DNA from: Paenibacillus sp. URB8-2
Lineage (GTDB): Bacteria; Bacillota; Bacilli; Paenibacillales; Paenibacillaceae
Direction of reading: 5' to 3'
Assembly (NCBI RefSeq): GCF_013393385.1
Contig: NZ_AP023239.1
Location: 5,518,001 to 5,582,000 of the forward strand
DNA: 64,000 nt
The notes beneath the pieces were generated by a model that had not been told where the DNA came from, did no database searches, and saw only the letters and a list, made by a program, of their open reading frames with translations. Positions 43,044 through 51,388 of the stretch are shown one piece after another. The translations under genes and the position numbers were made by a program. The stretch's first letter is position 1; every line of letters starts with the position of its first letter.

Positions 43044-44984
43044 TTAATCGTCCCCTTCCTTTTCTTTAATAATCATCAAGCCTTCCACATGCTTACGCCC
43101 CATCAACTTGCGTTTCTTCCGGTTTTCCTTCGTATCGAGCACAATATCCAAATCATAATCTTCCGGGTACAGCTCTTCTTTGGATAGATAAGGTTTCAGG
43201 CGTTTATGGTTGAATCGCATTTTATGCTTCTGCACCATGACGCCGACCATGCCTTTGGAATCCCGTTTCTCGTATACGATTCCCGTTCTCCCCAGCGAAG
43301 AGATATAGACCGCGTCCCCGACTTCAAAAGAATGCGGCTGTTCCTGACGAACCTTTGGCTCATTCTCCGCATGGCTTTTGCCGTTCCCGGCCGCGTCATT
43401 TTCTTCCATTCTTCCTTCTCTATCATACCACAGCATCATCTCTTGTTCGCCAAGCTGTTTTCGGGGCTGAATGCCGGCAATTTGACGCGATCGTTCGATG
43501 ACTCCGGCGTCAAGACCGAGCTTTTCCGCAATTTGCAGCGCATAGCTGTGGCCCGCTTCCCCTATCGTCAGCTTGTATAGCGGACGGAGCGTAACCGGAT
43601 CAAACTCCATTCGCGCATTTTGGAACTGGGGCGCTGCCGAAGCAAATGTTTTTAACTCATTAAAATGCGTTGTGACGATAACATTGGCTCCTCTGCGGCT
43701 TAACTCCTCCAAAATGGCGATCGACAGAGCGATTCCCTCACCCGGGTCCGTGCCTGCCGCCAGCTCGTCGATCAGCAGAAGAACATTCCGGCCTGCGGCG
43801 CGCAGCATTTCATCCACACCCTTCATCTGCGCGGAAAAAGTGCTGAGCGACTGCGTCAAGCTTTGCCCGTCTCCGATCACGCTCATGACCTCGGAAAACA
43901 CCGGAAGCTGGCTCTCTTTATCGGCCGGAATCAGGAGCCCTGATTGAGCCATCTGCACGAGCAGCCCTACCGTTTTCAGCAAAACCGTCTTCCCTCCCGT
44001 ATTCGGACCGGTTATTACAAGCGACTTATAACCCTGCCCAAATTCCACATCGATCGGAACCATGCCGTCAAGCAGCGGATGCTTGCCTCCGATAAGCCGC
44101 ATATATCCCCGGTCATTGAAGGATACCGCTCCCGCTCCTGTCGCAGCGGCATATTTGGCCTTTGCAAATATGAAATCATACACACCCGTAATTTCGATAT
44201 TCAGCCGCAGGGCATCCTGCTCCCTTTCGATCAGTCCGGTCAGCATACTTAGAATGATGCCCTCCTCCCGCGCCTCCTCGCTGGTCAGCATCTCCAGTTC
44301 TCCTTGCAATGCGGCTACTTCCTCCGGTTCCACATACACCGTCTGTCCGCTTGTGGACTGATCGAGCACCGAACCCTTCACCTGCTTATGGTATTCGCGC
44401 TTGACCGGAATCACATAGCGGCCTCCCCGCATGCTGTACAGATTCTCCTGCAAAATGGACTGGTGACGCGACATGACGCTCTCAATTTTCTTGAGCAGCC
44501 GCTCTTTCGTTACTCTCAGCCGTTTGCGAACCTTCTCCAATCCCTTACTCGCCCCGTCGTCAATGACGCCGAACCGGATGCAACGTTCGATCTCAGCTTT
44601 TACAGTCTTCAGCTCCATCAGCGACGATGCATACGCTCCGATCCGGAGGGACGCATCCTTGGAAGCCATATACTTGCGCAGTTGACCGCAGCTGTTCAAG
44701 AATACGCCCACCGCCGTAAAATCCTGCTCATTGAACAGATATCCCGTTCCCAGCAGCGACATGACCCATTCGATCCCCTCCAATGAGGGTATTGGCACAC
44801 TCGATCCTCTCATTAATAATTCCTTGGCCTCCGCCGTCTCTTCCACCGCTCTGTGTATTGCCGTAAGTTCAGACATCGGCTCAAGCTCCGCAATTAGCGA
44901 CCTTCCGACATAGGAGACGGCATAACGTCCCACTTCTTCCTTGATCAGATTGTATTCGAGCGTTTGCCGGCTTTGTAGATGCAT
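43044..44984 (-). CDS. MutS2-like ATPase lacking the Smr domain
   Basis: The 646-residue protein has the MutS2 core: an N-terminal lever region (1-290), then the ATPase with Walker A VITGPNTGGKTVLLKTVGLL (near 328-347), LSTFSAQMKGVDEML and Walker B VLLLIDELAAGTDPGEG, and the MutS2 coiled-coil insert after it. A KOW-like segment (SFEVGDAVYISSLGRTGIVYE, near 555-575) follows. Usual MutS2 proteins (about 780 residues) end in an Smr nuclease domain; here the chain stops at about the place where it would begin. The frame looks intact, so it may be a paralogue. MutS2/RqcU acts on collided ribosomes or recombination intermediates. Confidence 0.88.
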   Translation of the reverse strand: MHLQSRQTLEYNLIKEEVGRYAVSYVGRSLIAELEPMSELTAIHRAVEETAEAKELLMRGSSVPIPSLEGIEWVMSLLGTGYLFNEQDFTAVGVFLNSCGQLRKYMASKDASLRIGAYASSLMELKTVKAEIERCIRFGVIDDGASKGLEKVRKRLRVTKERLLKKIESVMSRHQSILQENLYSMRGGRYVIPVKREYHKQVKGSVLDQSTSGQTVYVEPEEVAALQGELEMLTSEEAREEGIILSMLTGLIEREQDALRLNIEITGVYDFIFAKAKYAAATGAGAVSFNDRGYMRLIGGKHPLLDGMVPIDVEFGQGYKSLVITGPNTGGKTVLLKTVGLLVQMAQSGLLIPADKESQLPVFSEVMSVIGDGQSLTQSLSTFSAQMKGVDEMLRAAGRNVLLLIDELAAGTDPGEGIALSIAILEELSRRGANVIVTTHFNELKTFASAAPQFQNARMEFDPVTLRPLYKLTIGEAGHSYALQIAEKLGLDAGVIERSRQIAGIQPRKQLGEQEMMLWYDREGRMEENDAAGNGKSHAENEPKVRQEQPHSFEVGDAVYISSLGRTGIVYEKRDSKGMVGVMVQKHKMRFNHKRLKPYLSKEELYPEDYDLDIVLDTKENRKKRKLMGRKHVEGLMIIKEKEGDD

Positions 44985-45039
44985 GTTTTTTCCTCCTCAT
45001 GGGTTGTCGATTCAACATTCTTTATTTCATCCGTAACGT

Positions 45040-45089
45040 AAGAAGAAACGGCTTCGCCGTCCTCTGGAAGAGGAAGGCATCCGTTTCTC
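45040..45089. repeat. Dispersed hairpin repeat, copy B
   Basis: The unit starts AAGAAGAAACGGCTTCGCC (45040) and ends CCGTTTCTC (45081-45089), matching copy A at 12424-12469 at both ends with a differing middle. GAAACGG (45045-45051) pairs with CCGTTTC (45081-45087). It lies in the mutS2-like leader. Confidence 0.65.
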
Positions 45090-45091
45090 GT

Positions 45092-45140
45092 AAAAATATC
45101 AGGTTAAGGATAAGCGCGAAGCTTATACTTTCTGATATTT
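45092..45140. repeat. Hairpin in the mutS2-like leader
   Basis: AAAATATCAG (about 45093-45102) pairs with CTGATATTT (45132-45140), and inside it GGATAAGC with GCTTATAC around a GCGAA loop. Both strands have flanking T or A runs, so it might terminate in either direction. Confidence 0.5.
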
Positions 45141-45141
45141 C

Positions 45142-45180
45142 AAAAAAGGGCAAAGAATGCCACAGCGGCATTCCTTGCCC
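45142..45180 (-). terminator. Strong terminator hairpin, cluster member 1
   Basis: GGGCAAAGAATGCC (45148-45161) pairs with GGCATTCCTTGCCC (45167-45180) with one mismatch, and the minus strand ends TTTTTT. There is no coding frame directly upstream on that strand, so its transcript is unknown. Confidence 0.7.
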
Positions 45181-45240
45181 TAATCTTTACACTGATCCCT
45201 ATCCCGGTCCGGGCTTTAATAGCCCTTTCTTAAGATAAAC

Positions 45241-45269
45241 AAAAAAACCGCGCTGCAAGAGCACGGTTT
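45241..45269 (-). terminator. Terminator hairpin, cluster member 2
   Basis: AACCGCGCT pairs with AGCACGGTT (one G-U wobble) and the minus strand continues TTTTTTT. It is the second of three minus-strand terminators between rpsR and the mutS2-like gene. Confidence 0.6.
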
Positions 45270-45320
45270 GTTCGCATTGACGGGATAACAGCCGTAAAGA
45301 GGCCATTTGACGCGTCGCGT

Positions 45321-45473
45321 GTTCTTAACTAAATCATTCACCATAGGCACAGCCTCGCCGTGTCAAAAAAGACGCGTTATCATGCGCTTCCGGGCACACT
45401 TGAATAAGCATACTCTTCAGCGAGCAAAATAACAGCCTGCCTGCAGGTGATATGAAATTGCTTAGTTAAGAAC
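45321..45473. repeat. Inverted-repeat-bounded 153-bp unit (possible MITE)
   Basis: GTTCTTAACTAA (45321-45332) recurs inverted as TTAGTTAAGAAC (45462-45473), with partial matching for about 10 more bases inward. The interior has no coding frame. It may be a small non-autonomous element or a remnant. No clear target duplication was seen. Confidence 0.4.
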
Positions 45474-45604
45474 GCTCACCGACATCAAAATTTCCCCTTC
45501 GTTATAGGATGGTTTAAATTTACTATATCTGATTAGCTGCGTCAATCCGCTAATTGCTGCAATAAGACCTGTAACTCATTCGCTTCTGAGAATGGTATCG
45601 CAAC

Positions 45605-45635
45605 AAAAAAGACAGCCGGTAATCCGGCTGTCTTT
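45605..45635 (-). terminator. Terminator of the rpsF-ssb-rpsR operon
   Basis: GACAGCCGG (45611-45619) pairs perfectly with CCGGCTGTC (45624-45632), and the minus strand continues TTTTTTG. It lies 13 bases after the rpsR stop. Confidence 0.88.
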
Positions 45636-45644
45636 AGGCCTGTC

Positions 45645-45917
45645 TTATTCAGTAGTGTAAGGCAGAAGCGCAACTTGACGCGAACGTTTGATTGCGATCG
45701 TCAGGGCGCGTTGGTATTTTGCGCTCGTGCCGGTTACACGGCGAGGCAAAATTTTACCGCGCTCACTGATGAATTTCTTCAGCAGTTCCGTATCTTTATA
45801 GTCAATGTGAGTAATTTTGTTCACAGTGAAGAAGCATACTTTACGACGTTTATTGCGGCCGCCACGGCGTGGAGGTCTCTTGTCGTTGTCTCCGCCTTCT
45901 CTTTGTTTAAAAGCCAT
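45645..45917 (-). CDS. rpsR: Ribosomal protein S18
   Basis: The 90-residue small-subunit protein has a basic N-terminal tail ([21 protein letters not shown]). Its conserved core ([56 protein letters not shown]) binds 16S rRNA next to S6. A single Cys (VCFF) remains of the family's frequent zinc site. It ends the operon rpsF-ssb-rpsR, 21 bases after ssb. Confidence 0.96.
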   Translation of the reverse strand: MAFKQREGGDNDKRPPRRGGRNKRRKVCFFTVNKITHIDYKDTELLKKFISERGKILPRRVTGTSAKYQRALTIAIKRSRQVALLPYTTE

Positions 45918-45938
45918 TGTCTTTTCAGTCCTTCCGTA

Positions 45939-46436
45939 TTAAAATGGCAAATCATCGTCCGATATATCAATCGGCTTACCGTCGCCCGAAAAGGGATCCT
46001 GATTATTGTTGTTGCGCGAGAAACCGCTATTTCCGCTGTTTCCGCGTCCGCCGCCGCCGTATGAAGGTGGCTCGGGCATATCCCCCCCGCCGGATGCGTT
46101 TCCGCCCTCACGGCTCTGGGAAGATTCCAGGAAACGGACATTATCGGCAATAACTTCGGTTACGTATACACGCTTGCCTTCATTATTCTCGTAATTCCGA
46201 ACTTGGATACGACCCTCTACCGCCGTCAGCCGACCTTTGCGCAAGTAATTGGCACAGGTCTCCGCCAGCTGTCTCCAGGTTACGACCGGAATGAAATCCG
46301 CTTCACGTTCGCCGCCTTGGCTTGTAAAAGGTCTGTCTACGGCAAGCGTAAACTGGGTTACGGCAACGCCGGCAGGCGTATAACGCAGCTCAGGATCGCG
46401 GGTCAATCGGCCGATCAGTATGACACGGTTCAACAT
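45939..46436 (-). CDS. ssb: Single-stranded DNA-binding protein
   Basis: The 165-residue protein has the OB fold (1-105; [37 protein letters not shown], then [21 protein letters not shown]). After it come a Gly/Asn-rich linker and the acidic tip DISDDDLPF, which recruits partner enzymes. It protects single strands during replication and repair. It lies between rpsF (gap 50) and rpsR (gap 21), the normal order, so it shares the ribosomal promoter and possibly S6:S18 feedback. Confidence 0.96.
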   Translation of the reverse strand: MLNRVILIGRLTRDPELRYTPAGVAVTQFTLAVDRPFTSQGGEREADFIPVVTWRQLAETCANYLRKGRLTAVEGRIQVRNYENNEGKRVYVTEVIADNVRFLESSQSREGGNASGGGDMPEPPSYGGGGRGNSGNSGFSRNNNNQDPFSGDGKPIDISDDDLPF

Positions 46437-46486
46437 TTTTGGTCCCCTCCTTGGAGCGATTTCCTTACAAAGCGAACTACGTGCTC

Positions 46487-46771
46487 TTAGGCAACGTCGT
46501 TCGTGATGAGATAACGAATAACTTCGTCGGAAATTTTCATGAGACGTTCCAATTCGGAAACTACTGCAGGTTCTGCATTGAAGTTAACCAGAACATAAAC
46601 GCCATCACGGAATTTCTTGATCTCATACGCAAGACGTTTCTTACCCTGCACATCGTGCTTCGTAATTTCCCCGCCGTTGGAGATGATGCCTTGGAATTTT
46701 TCGACTGCTGCTTGAACGGCTTCTTGTTCAATGTCAGGACGAATAATGTACATCACTTCGTATTTGCGCAT
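46487..46771 (-). CDS. rpsF: Ribosomal protein S6
   Basis: The 94-residue protein shows [52 protein letters not shown] and [15 protein letters not shown], all typical. The start is ATG 46771 because AAGGAGGTG lies 7 bases upstream; the longer open frame reads through the leader. It is the first gene of the operon with ssb and rpsR and partners S18 on 16S rRNA. Confidence 0.96.
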   Translation of the reverse strand: MRKYEVMYIIRPDIEQEAVQAAVEKFQGIISNGGEITKHDVQGKKRLAYEIKKFRDGVYVLVNFNAEPAVVSELERLMKISDEVIRYLITNDVA

Positions 46772-46800
46772 AACTTTCACCTCCTTATGGTCTAAGGCCC

Positions 46801-46815
46801 CTGATCGGGTCAGGA
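46801..46815 (-). promoter_or_regulatory. Candidate S6:S18 leader hairpin of rpsF
   Basis: On the minus strand CCTGA and TCAGG close a loop CCCGA, about 30 bases before the rpsF start. S6:S18 leader elements in Bacillota present a CCG in such a loop. A second small pairing CCTTA/TAAGG could cover part of the ribosome site. Only the simple pairing is seen; the assignment is inference. Confidence 0.35.
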
Positions 46816-46991
46816 GCAAGGATCGAGCACAAACTCGAACTATAATAATATACCAAATTTGAAAAGCAGTTGCAAGCACTATTCCTTTATATCCTGTCTG
46901 ATTATGGACTTCCCTTCCGTACATGAAGCCGTGTAGCAGTGCGCACAATAGGACGGTAATCGATTTTTAGAGACGGAAAGGAGGGGACAGA

Positions 46992-47189
46992 ATGGGTGAG
47001 CAAACTGAATTTGAAGAAGGCCAAAAGGCCCCGAACCCCGGAATTTATACGGAGGTAGGCGAGGCGCGGAGCTTCCATACGGAAATCCAGAACCCGAAGT
47101 CGATTAAAATGGAGAAAGGTGACACTTTCCCGGAGACGACCAACAAGAACCGTAAGTGGAAAAAGGTCGAGAAAGCGCGCGTGCATTAA
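46992..47189 (+). CDS. YjzC-like small protein
   Basis: The 65-residue protein reads FEEGQKAPNPGIYTEVGEAR, KSIKMEKGDTFPETTNKNRKW and a basic tail, close to Bacillus YjzC (GQKAPNNGVY... LEKGDRFPETSNHNR from memory). The function is unknown. ATG 46992 follows AAAGGAGGGG at good spacing, so translation is well supported. It is divergent from rpsF and on the minority strand. Confidence 0.8.
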   Translation: MGEQTEFEEGQKAPNPGIYTEVGEARSFHTEIQNPKSIKMEKGDTFPETTNKNRKWKKVEKARVH

Positions 47190-47202
47190 TTTTTTAACAG
47201 CT

Positions 47203-47340
47203 ATGTATAAAACGAGATTTCCTGACCCATACTATAATCAGGCAGCACAAGAGAGAGGTGTGGTTCCGTTGGACACTGAAGTCGAACACAATCACAGGAA
47301 TTCTGTTGCAGCAACTATTGTTGGCAAAGGATCACGCTGA
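47203..47340 (+). CDS. Possible 45-residue protein
   Basis: The frame begins MYKTRFPDPYYNQAAQERGV and continues with VPLDTEVEHNHRNSVAATIV. Composition is protein-like, and it lies 13 bases after the YjzC-like gene on the same strand, but no ribosome site precedes the ATG. It could be a small gene or chance. I do not recognise a family. Confidence 0.35.
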   Translation: MYKTRFPDPYYNQAAQERGVVPLDTEVEHNHRNSVAATIVGKGSR

Positions 47341-47433
47341 CGGCCAAGTCGTAAATGACAACAGCCTTAAGTTTTCCTGACTCGCTTTAGCAGCTTTTTA
47401 CAGAAAGATTCCAAAATCATTCAAGTGCTGCCT

Positions 47434-47462
47434 CTGGAAGGGCCCGAAAGGGTCCTTCTTTG
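47434..47462 (+). terminator. Terminator of the YjzC-like transcript
   Basis: GAAGGGCCC pairs with GGGTCCTTC (one wobble) around a GAAA tetraloop and is followed by TTTGCTG. It is the only terminator seen on the plus strand after these small genes. Confidence 0.6.
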
Positions 47463-47543
47463 CTGTGTAACGAGCGGAATGTCAGGGGCAAAAGCATGCC
47501 CTTCCCGTCTCTCCTGTGAATACGACAGAGCTGTTATAGCATG

Positions 47544-47575
47544 CAAAAAAACCTCCATCCCATGGACGAAGGTTT
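47544..47575 (-). terminator. Terminator of tRNA-Ser, copy 1
   Basis: On the minus strand AACCT(TC) and (GG)AGGTT form a stem with further internal pairing and lead into TTTTTTT, 27 bases after the tRNA 3' end. Confidence 0.6.
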
Positions 47576-47601
47576 GCTGTTAGCTGTTATTGAGATGGTA
47601 G

Positions 47602-47692
47602 TGGCGGAGAAGGTGGGATTCGAACCCACGCACGCTTTGACACGCCTAGCTGATTTCGAGTCAGCCCCCTTGGGCCTCTTGGGTACCTCTCC
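47602..47692 (-). tRNA. tRNA-Ser (CGA), copy 1
   Basis: On the minus strand the 91-nt gene starts GGAGAGGTACCC and ends CCTTCTCCGCCA with encoded CCA. It has the long variable arm of serine tRNAs, the T-arm GGTTCGAATCC, and the anticodon stem GCTGA/TCAGC around loop CTCGAAA, giving anticodon CGA (reads UCG). A second copy, identical over all 91 bases, is at 51389-51479. Confidence 0.93.
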
Positions 47693-47807
47693 ACTGCATC
47701 ATAAATACACTTCCATTATCTTATCATAAATGAACTCCTTTAGGCAAGTTGATGTTTAGAAAAAGCGCCCTCGTCGGCCATCGGAGGCTGTGTATTTCCC
47801 CCGGCCG

Positions 47808-48488
47808 TCAGGCAATATCCTCCCGCTCCACCTTGCGGATGGATTGATAGGCGATGGCCATTCCGAGCAGGCCGAGGGATGCCGAAACCAACACAAAATT
47901 CCCCAATCGGATTCCGCCGAAGTCGGACGAAATTAACGCGGCGACCAGCACCCCGCTGACTATGGTCGCCGGCACCGATTTTTTGCGCATTCCTATATAT
48001 AGAGAGATCAGGCTTATACCCGCAGCGTATACGGCGCCGGCAACGGTCTTGATCAACACCGAAATCAGCAGGTCGGCAGTGATCTCGCCGGGAATTGCAT
48101 TTGTGAAGCTGTTAATGCCGACCATGACGGCCCCCAGTACTGCAACCGACACCATAATATTAATCAAGGCAAACAAAAACACGATGATTATCTTCGCATA
48201 CATCAGCTTTATACGCGAAATAGGGTACGTAAACAGCAGTGTAATTGTCTTATTCTTATATTCGTCAATTACCAATCTGCTGATCAGGACGGAAGCATAG
48301 ACAATAAATGAAGCCCTTATAAAAATATTTAACGCATCAAAAACTTCGGGATAGGTTACAAATTCAACCTGGTCAAAGAAAACGATCAGAATCATGAAGG
48401 CGAGAATGGACAAGTTAGTGATCAGTATTCCTTTCCGCATCCCTGCCAGATTAAGCTTACGGATCTCCAGAGAAATCAGCTTATGCAA
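47808..48488 (-). CDS. ABC-2 type permease of a BcrAB-like exporter
   Basis: The 226-residue protein has six hydrophobic segments and the pattern of small ABC-2 permeases (KLISLEIRKLNL at the start, SRLVIDEYKNKTITLLFTYPISRIKLMYAKI near 90-120, the cytosolic coupling region). It pairs with the ATPase whose gene overlaps its start. TTG 48488 is chosen as GGGGGTGAGGG stands just before it; TTG 48503 and GTG 48497 are alternatives. The likely role is export or shielding against a peptide antibiotic, inferred from the sensor pair next to it. Confidence 0.82.
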   Translation of the reverse strand: MHKLISLEIRKLNLAGMRKGILITNLSILAFMILIVFFDQVEFVTYPEVFDALNIFIRASFIVYASVLISRLVIDEYKNKTITLLFTYPISRIKLMYAKIIIVFLFALINIMVSVAVLGAVMVGINSFTNAIPGEITADLLISVLIKTVAGAVYAAGISLISLYIGMRKKSVPATIVSGVLVAALISSDFGGIRLGNFVLVSASLGLLGMAIAYQSIRKVEREDIA

Positions 48489-49401
48489 TGCCCTCACCCC
48501 CAATCAAACTCATGAAATGATCTTCCAGCGTAGATTTGCTTTTACTAATACTCTCTACTTCAACATCCTCCATCACAAGCGCCTTATTCAGCTCATGCTG
48601 CGAAACCCCTTCATCATAAATCCGGATTGTACTGAAGTCCATCATCTTAAAATTGGACAGGTGCAATCTCTCCTCCAGCACATAAACCGCTTTGCTGACT
48701 GAGCTTGTCACAAGCTCGATGTATTCCGGGTTCCGGCTGCGGATGGACTCCATCGCTACCTCTTCAAGCAGTACACCTTCGCGAATGACGCCGATCGTAT
48801 CGGCGATCTGTTCGATTTCACCAAGGATATGGCTGGAAATGAGCAGCGTCATTCCGTATTCCCGGCTAAGCATCTGGAACAATTCACGCAGCTCCTTAAT
48901 GCCGACGGGGTCCAAACCGTTAATCGGCTCATCCAGGATAAGCAGTTCGGGTTTGGTCATCACTGCCCTGGCAATGCCCAGACGCTGCTTCATACCGAGA
49001 GAGAACTCCTTCACCGGCTTCCTATCGACTCCCGAGAGCTTCACCAGTTCCATCACATCGGCAATCGCCTGCTGATTGTAATAACCCATATATTCACCGT
49101 GCAGCAGCAGATTTTCCCGGGCGGTCAGCCTGTCATAAAAAACCGGATATTCAATAATGCTGCCCATTCGTTTTAGCATCTCATAAGATCGGCTGGTCAT
49201 ATTTTCACCGAAAAATTCGATTTCGCCTTCCGTCGGCTTTACCAGATTCGTAATCATTTTCATCACGGTTGTTTTGCCTGCACCGTTCGGTCCCAGGAAC
49301 CCGTAGATTTCACCCTGCCTAATGGTCATGTTTACGCTGCTTACGCTCTTTTTTCCTCTGTAAACTTTGGTTAAATTCCGTGTCCGGAGAATGATCGCCA
49401 T
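48481..49401 (-). CDS. ABC transporter ATPase (BcrA-like)
   Basis: The 306-residue ATPase has Walker A GFLGPNGAGKTTVMKMI (about 34-50), the Q-loop before FYDRLTARENLLL, signature EFSLGMKQRLGIARAVM (about 133-149), Walker B LLILDEPINGLDP and the H-loop LLISSHILGEIEQ. A C-terminal extension (about 215-300) is as in bacitracin-type exporters. It drives the downstream permease. A candidate response-regulator operator and promoter lie in the 148 bases between it and the kinase gene. Confidence 0.92.
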   Translation of the reverse strand: MAIILRTRNLTKVYRGKKSVSSVNMTIRQGEIYGFLGPNGAGKTTVMKMITNLVKPTEGEIEFFGENMTSRSYEMLKRMGSIIEYPVFYDRLTARENLLLHGEYMGYYNQQAIADVMELVKLSGVDRKPVKEFSLGMKQRLGIARAVMTKPELLILDEPINGLDPVGIKELRELFQMLSREYGMTLLISSHILGEIEQIADTIGVIREGVLLEEVAMESIRSRNPEYIELVTSSVSKAVYVLEERLHLSNFKMMDFSTIRIYDEGVSQHELNKALVMEDVEVESISKSKSTLEDHFMSLIGGEGIA

Positions 49402-49469
49402 TCCCGCTGCCCCCTTTGGATTTATCTTCTGTTCCTGGTTTCTATTGTACCGGTCGGAATATTCTTTTT

Positions 49470-49502
49470 TATTAACGTATTCTTACAAAAATCTTAATAA
49501 GG
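49470..49502 (-). promoter_or_regulatory. Candidate response-regulator binding repeats before the ABC genes
   Basis: Written on the plus strand, three 11-base units follow one another: TATTAACGTAT, TCTTACAAAAA and TCTTAATAAGG. The shared T-TTA core at 11-base spacing is typical for OmpR-family regulators. A TACAAT -10-like box lies about 45-50 bases downstream on the minus strand. The link to the regulator at 50482-51204 is inferred. Confidence 0.35.
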
Positions 49503-49549
49503 AGGTAAGCAGGCCAAGCGAAGGATAATCCCGGACTCCGTTCCCCGGT

Positions 49550-50485
49550 TTAAAAGTTTATCCTGGGGAAGGCTGCCGTAAAAGCTGTTCTGACAAAAGG
49601 CTTGCTCACCAGCGAAATCGTTCCGTTCATCTGCTCCGTTAATCTTTTCGTGATCGTCAGTCCGAGGCCGCTTCCCTGGTAAACACGGTTCCGAGAATCC
49701 TCAAGCGTGTACAGACGCTCGAACACTTTGTCCTGATGGTCTGCGGAAATCCCCTTTCCCCGATCCCAGATTTCAATGTATACGGTGTTCTTATCATTAT
49801 AAAGCCTTAACCCCAGCACCCCTCCGGAGGCCCCGTACATGATCGCATTCGACAGCAGGTTGGACAGAATCCGGTCCAGGGCTTCATCATTTCCCCTCAT
49901 ATAGCAGGGCTCATCGGGAATTTCGATTACTACTTCGGTTCCCTTGGCACTCAAGGTATCGTAAAAGGCCAGAATATTTCTGCGGCACACTTCGCCGGCC
50001 TCCACCCGTGACAACGGAAGCTCCCGATCGCCCGACTCCAACTTGGCTAAGTCGAAAAAAGTGTTCATCAGCGTGATCACCTCTCCGGCCTTCCGGTGTA
50101 TCATCCCCAGCAGCCGCTCCCGCTCTTCAGCCTCCATATCCCCGTCCTGCAGCAGCGTTTCGATATACCCGAGGACAACAGTCAACGGAGTCTTCAGATC
50201 ATGCGAAATATTCGCCAGCATCTGGCGCATGGATTTCTCCAGTTTATTTCTCCTTGCAATGCCCTCATGGTTGATCTCCAGCAGCCGGTTCATATCGGTC
50301 AGCAGCAACCGCAGTTCGGGCGAGCTGCTGAATAGCAGAAGCCGTTCCCGGGAATTCCGTGAAATGATGTCGTTAAGCTTCTCATGTATGTATTTTAGCT
50401 GGCGCGAATGATGGCGGGATCTCCGGTACTGTATGGCAATGACAAGCATAAGCAGACAGATCGCACCTCCAAGCACGGCGGTCAT
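49550..50485 (-). CDS. Small sensor histidine kinase
   Basis: The 311-residue kinase has one N-terminal helix (about 2-20), no sizeable outside domain, a linker (about 25-95), HisKA with MLANISHDLKTPLTVVLGYIETLL (phospho-His near 95) and an ATPase domain with NLLSNAIMYG, DRGKGISADHQDK and GSGLGLTITKRL. Kinases of this type beside BcrAB-like exporters often sense drug flux through the transporter rather than the drug directly. It overlaps the response regulator stop by four bases. It lies in the same direction as the ABC genes. Confidence 0.92.
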   Translation of the reverse strand: MTAVLGGAICLLMLVIAIQYRRSRHHSRQLKYIHEKLNDIISRNSRERLLLFSSSPELRLLLTDMNRLLEINHEGIARRNKLEKSMRQMLANISHDLKTPLTVVLGYIETLLQDGDMEAEERERLLGMIHRKAGEVITLMNTFFDLAKLESGDRELPLSRVEAGEVCRRNILAFYDTLSAKGTEVVIEIPDEPCYMRGNDEALDRILSNLLSNAIMYGASGGVLGLRLYNDKNTVYIEIWDRGKGISADHQDKVFERLYTLEDSRNRVYQGSGLGLTITKRLTEQMNGTISLVSKPFVRTAFTAAFPRINF

Positions 50486-51204
50486 TGTATGGCTTCTCCA
50501 AGCTTATACCCGATGCCCCACAGCGTTTTAATATATTCGGGATGGGAGGGATCGTCTTCAATCTTTTCCCGCAGCCTTCTCATATGTACGTTAATTACAT
50601 TTTCATCGCCGAAATATTCATCCTCCCATACTATCCCATAAATCTGCGCTTTGGTGAACACCCGGCCCGGATGGGTCATAAACAGCTTCAGGATATGAAA
50701 TTCCTTGGCCGTCAGCTTCACCTCTTCCCCATTCTTAATCGCCGAGAAGTTATCAAAATCCACGGTCAACCCGCCCAGGGAAATGCTCCGCTTCGGATTA
50801 ACTCTCTCCCCGGACGTGCCGCGGCTCGTAGCATACTCCGCCCGGCGGATGGCCGCCTTCACCCGCGCCGCAAGCTCAATCATGGAAAACGGCTTACTGA
50901 TATAATCATCCGCCCCGAAGCCCAGTCCCAGAGCCTTGTCGACGTCCGTATCCTTAGCTGACACAATCAACACGGGTACCAGGCTGGATTTGCGAATGCT
51001 CTGAAGAATATCCATACCGCTCCGCTCCGGAAGCATCTGGTCAAGCAGAACAAGGTCAAAGGGGCCTTTATGGTGAAAAGCCTGCTCCGCCGCCTCTCCG
51101 TCAAAGACGCTCTCCACCCGGTAGCCCTCTTTCATTAAATACGAGCGGACCATCTCACTGATGGCTTCATCGTCTTCGACCAGCAATATGCGATGCTGCA
51201 ACAC
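50482..51204 (-). CDS. OmpR-family response regulator
   Basis: The 240-residue regulator has a receiver (RILLVEDDEAISEMV, phospho-Asp in FDLVLLDQMLPERSG, DDYISKPFS) and a winged helix ([53 protein letters not shown]). The GTG 51204 or TTG 51201 start is preferred because GGGAGGGA lies just upstream; the frame can extend to 51219. It heads the regulator-kinase-ATPase-permease gene run and probably activates the exporter. Confidence 0.92.
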   Translation of the reverse strand: MLQHRILLVEDDEAISEMVRSYLMKEGYRVESVFDGEAAEQAFHHKGPFDLVLLDQMLPERSGMDILQSIRKSSLVPVLIVSAKDTDVDKALGLGFGADDYISKPFSMIELAARVKAAIRRAEYATSRGTSGERVNPKRSISLGGLTVDFDNFSAIKNGEEVKLTAKEFHILKLFMTHPGRVFTKAQIYGIVWEDEYFGDENVINVHMRRLREKIEDDPSHPEYIKTLWGIGYKLGEAIQ

Positions 51205-51323
51205 AATTCCCTCCCGCAATAAATTCCCGTCTAATCAACGGTTTTCAGGCATGTTCTTTTCCTATTCCAAACTACCAAAATTATTCAGATAAGGGAACTC
51301 CAAAACTCACAAAATTTCAATAA

Positions 51324-51357
51324 CAAAAAAACCTCCCGCCTATCAAGGCAGAAGGTT
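51324..51357 (-). terminator. Terminator of tRNA-Ser, copy 2
   Basis: On the minus strand AACCTTCTGCCT pairs with AGGCGGGAGGTT with mismatches and runs into TTTTTTT, 32 bases after the tRNA. It differs from the terminator of copy 1 except for the AACCT/AGGTT base and T run. Confidence 0.65.
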
Positions 51358-51388
51358 CGTTTCATTGATCTGTAGTTTTGTGCTTTGG

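Noticed and set aside
50345..50354. TTCCCGGGAA resembling a Noc-binding site
   Set aside because: Only the inner 10 bases fit and it is inside a kinase gene; one partial word is not enough.
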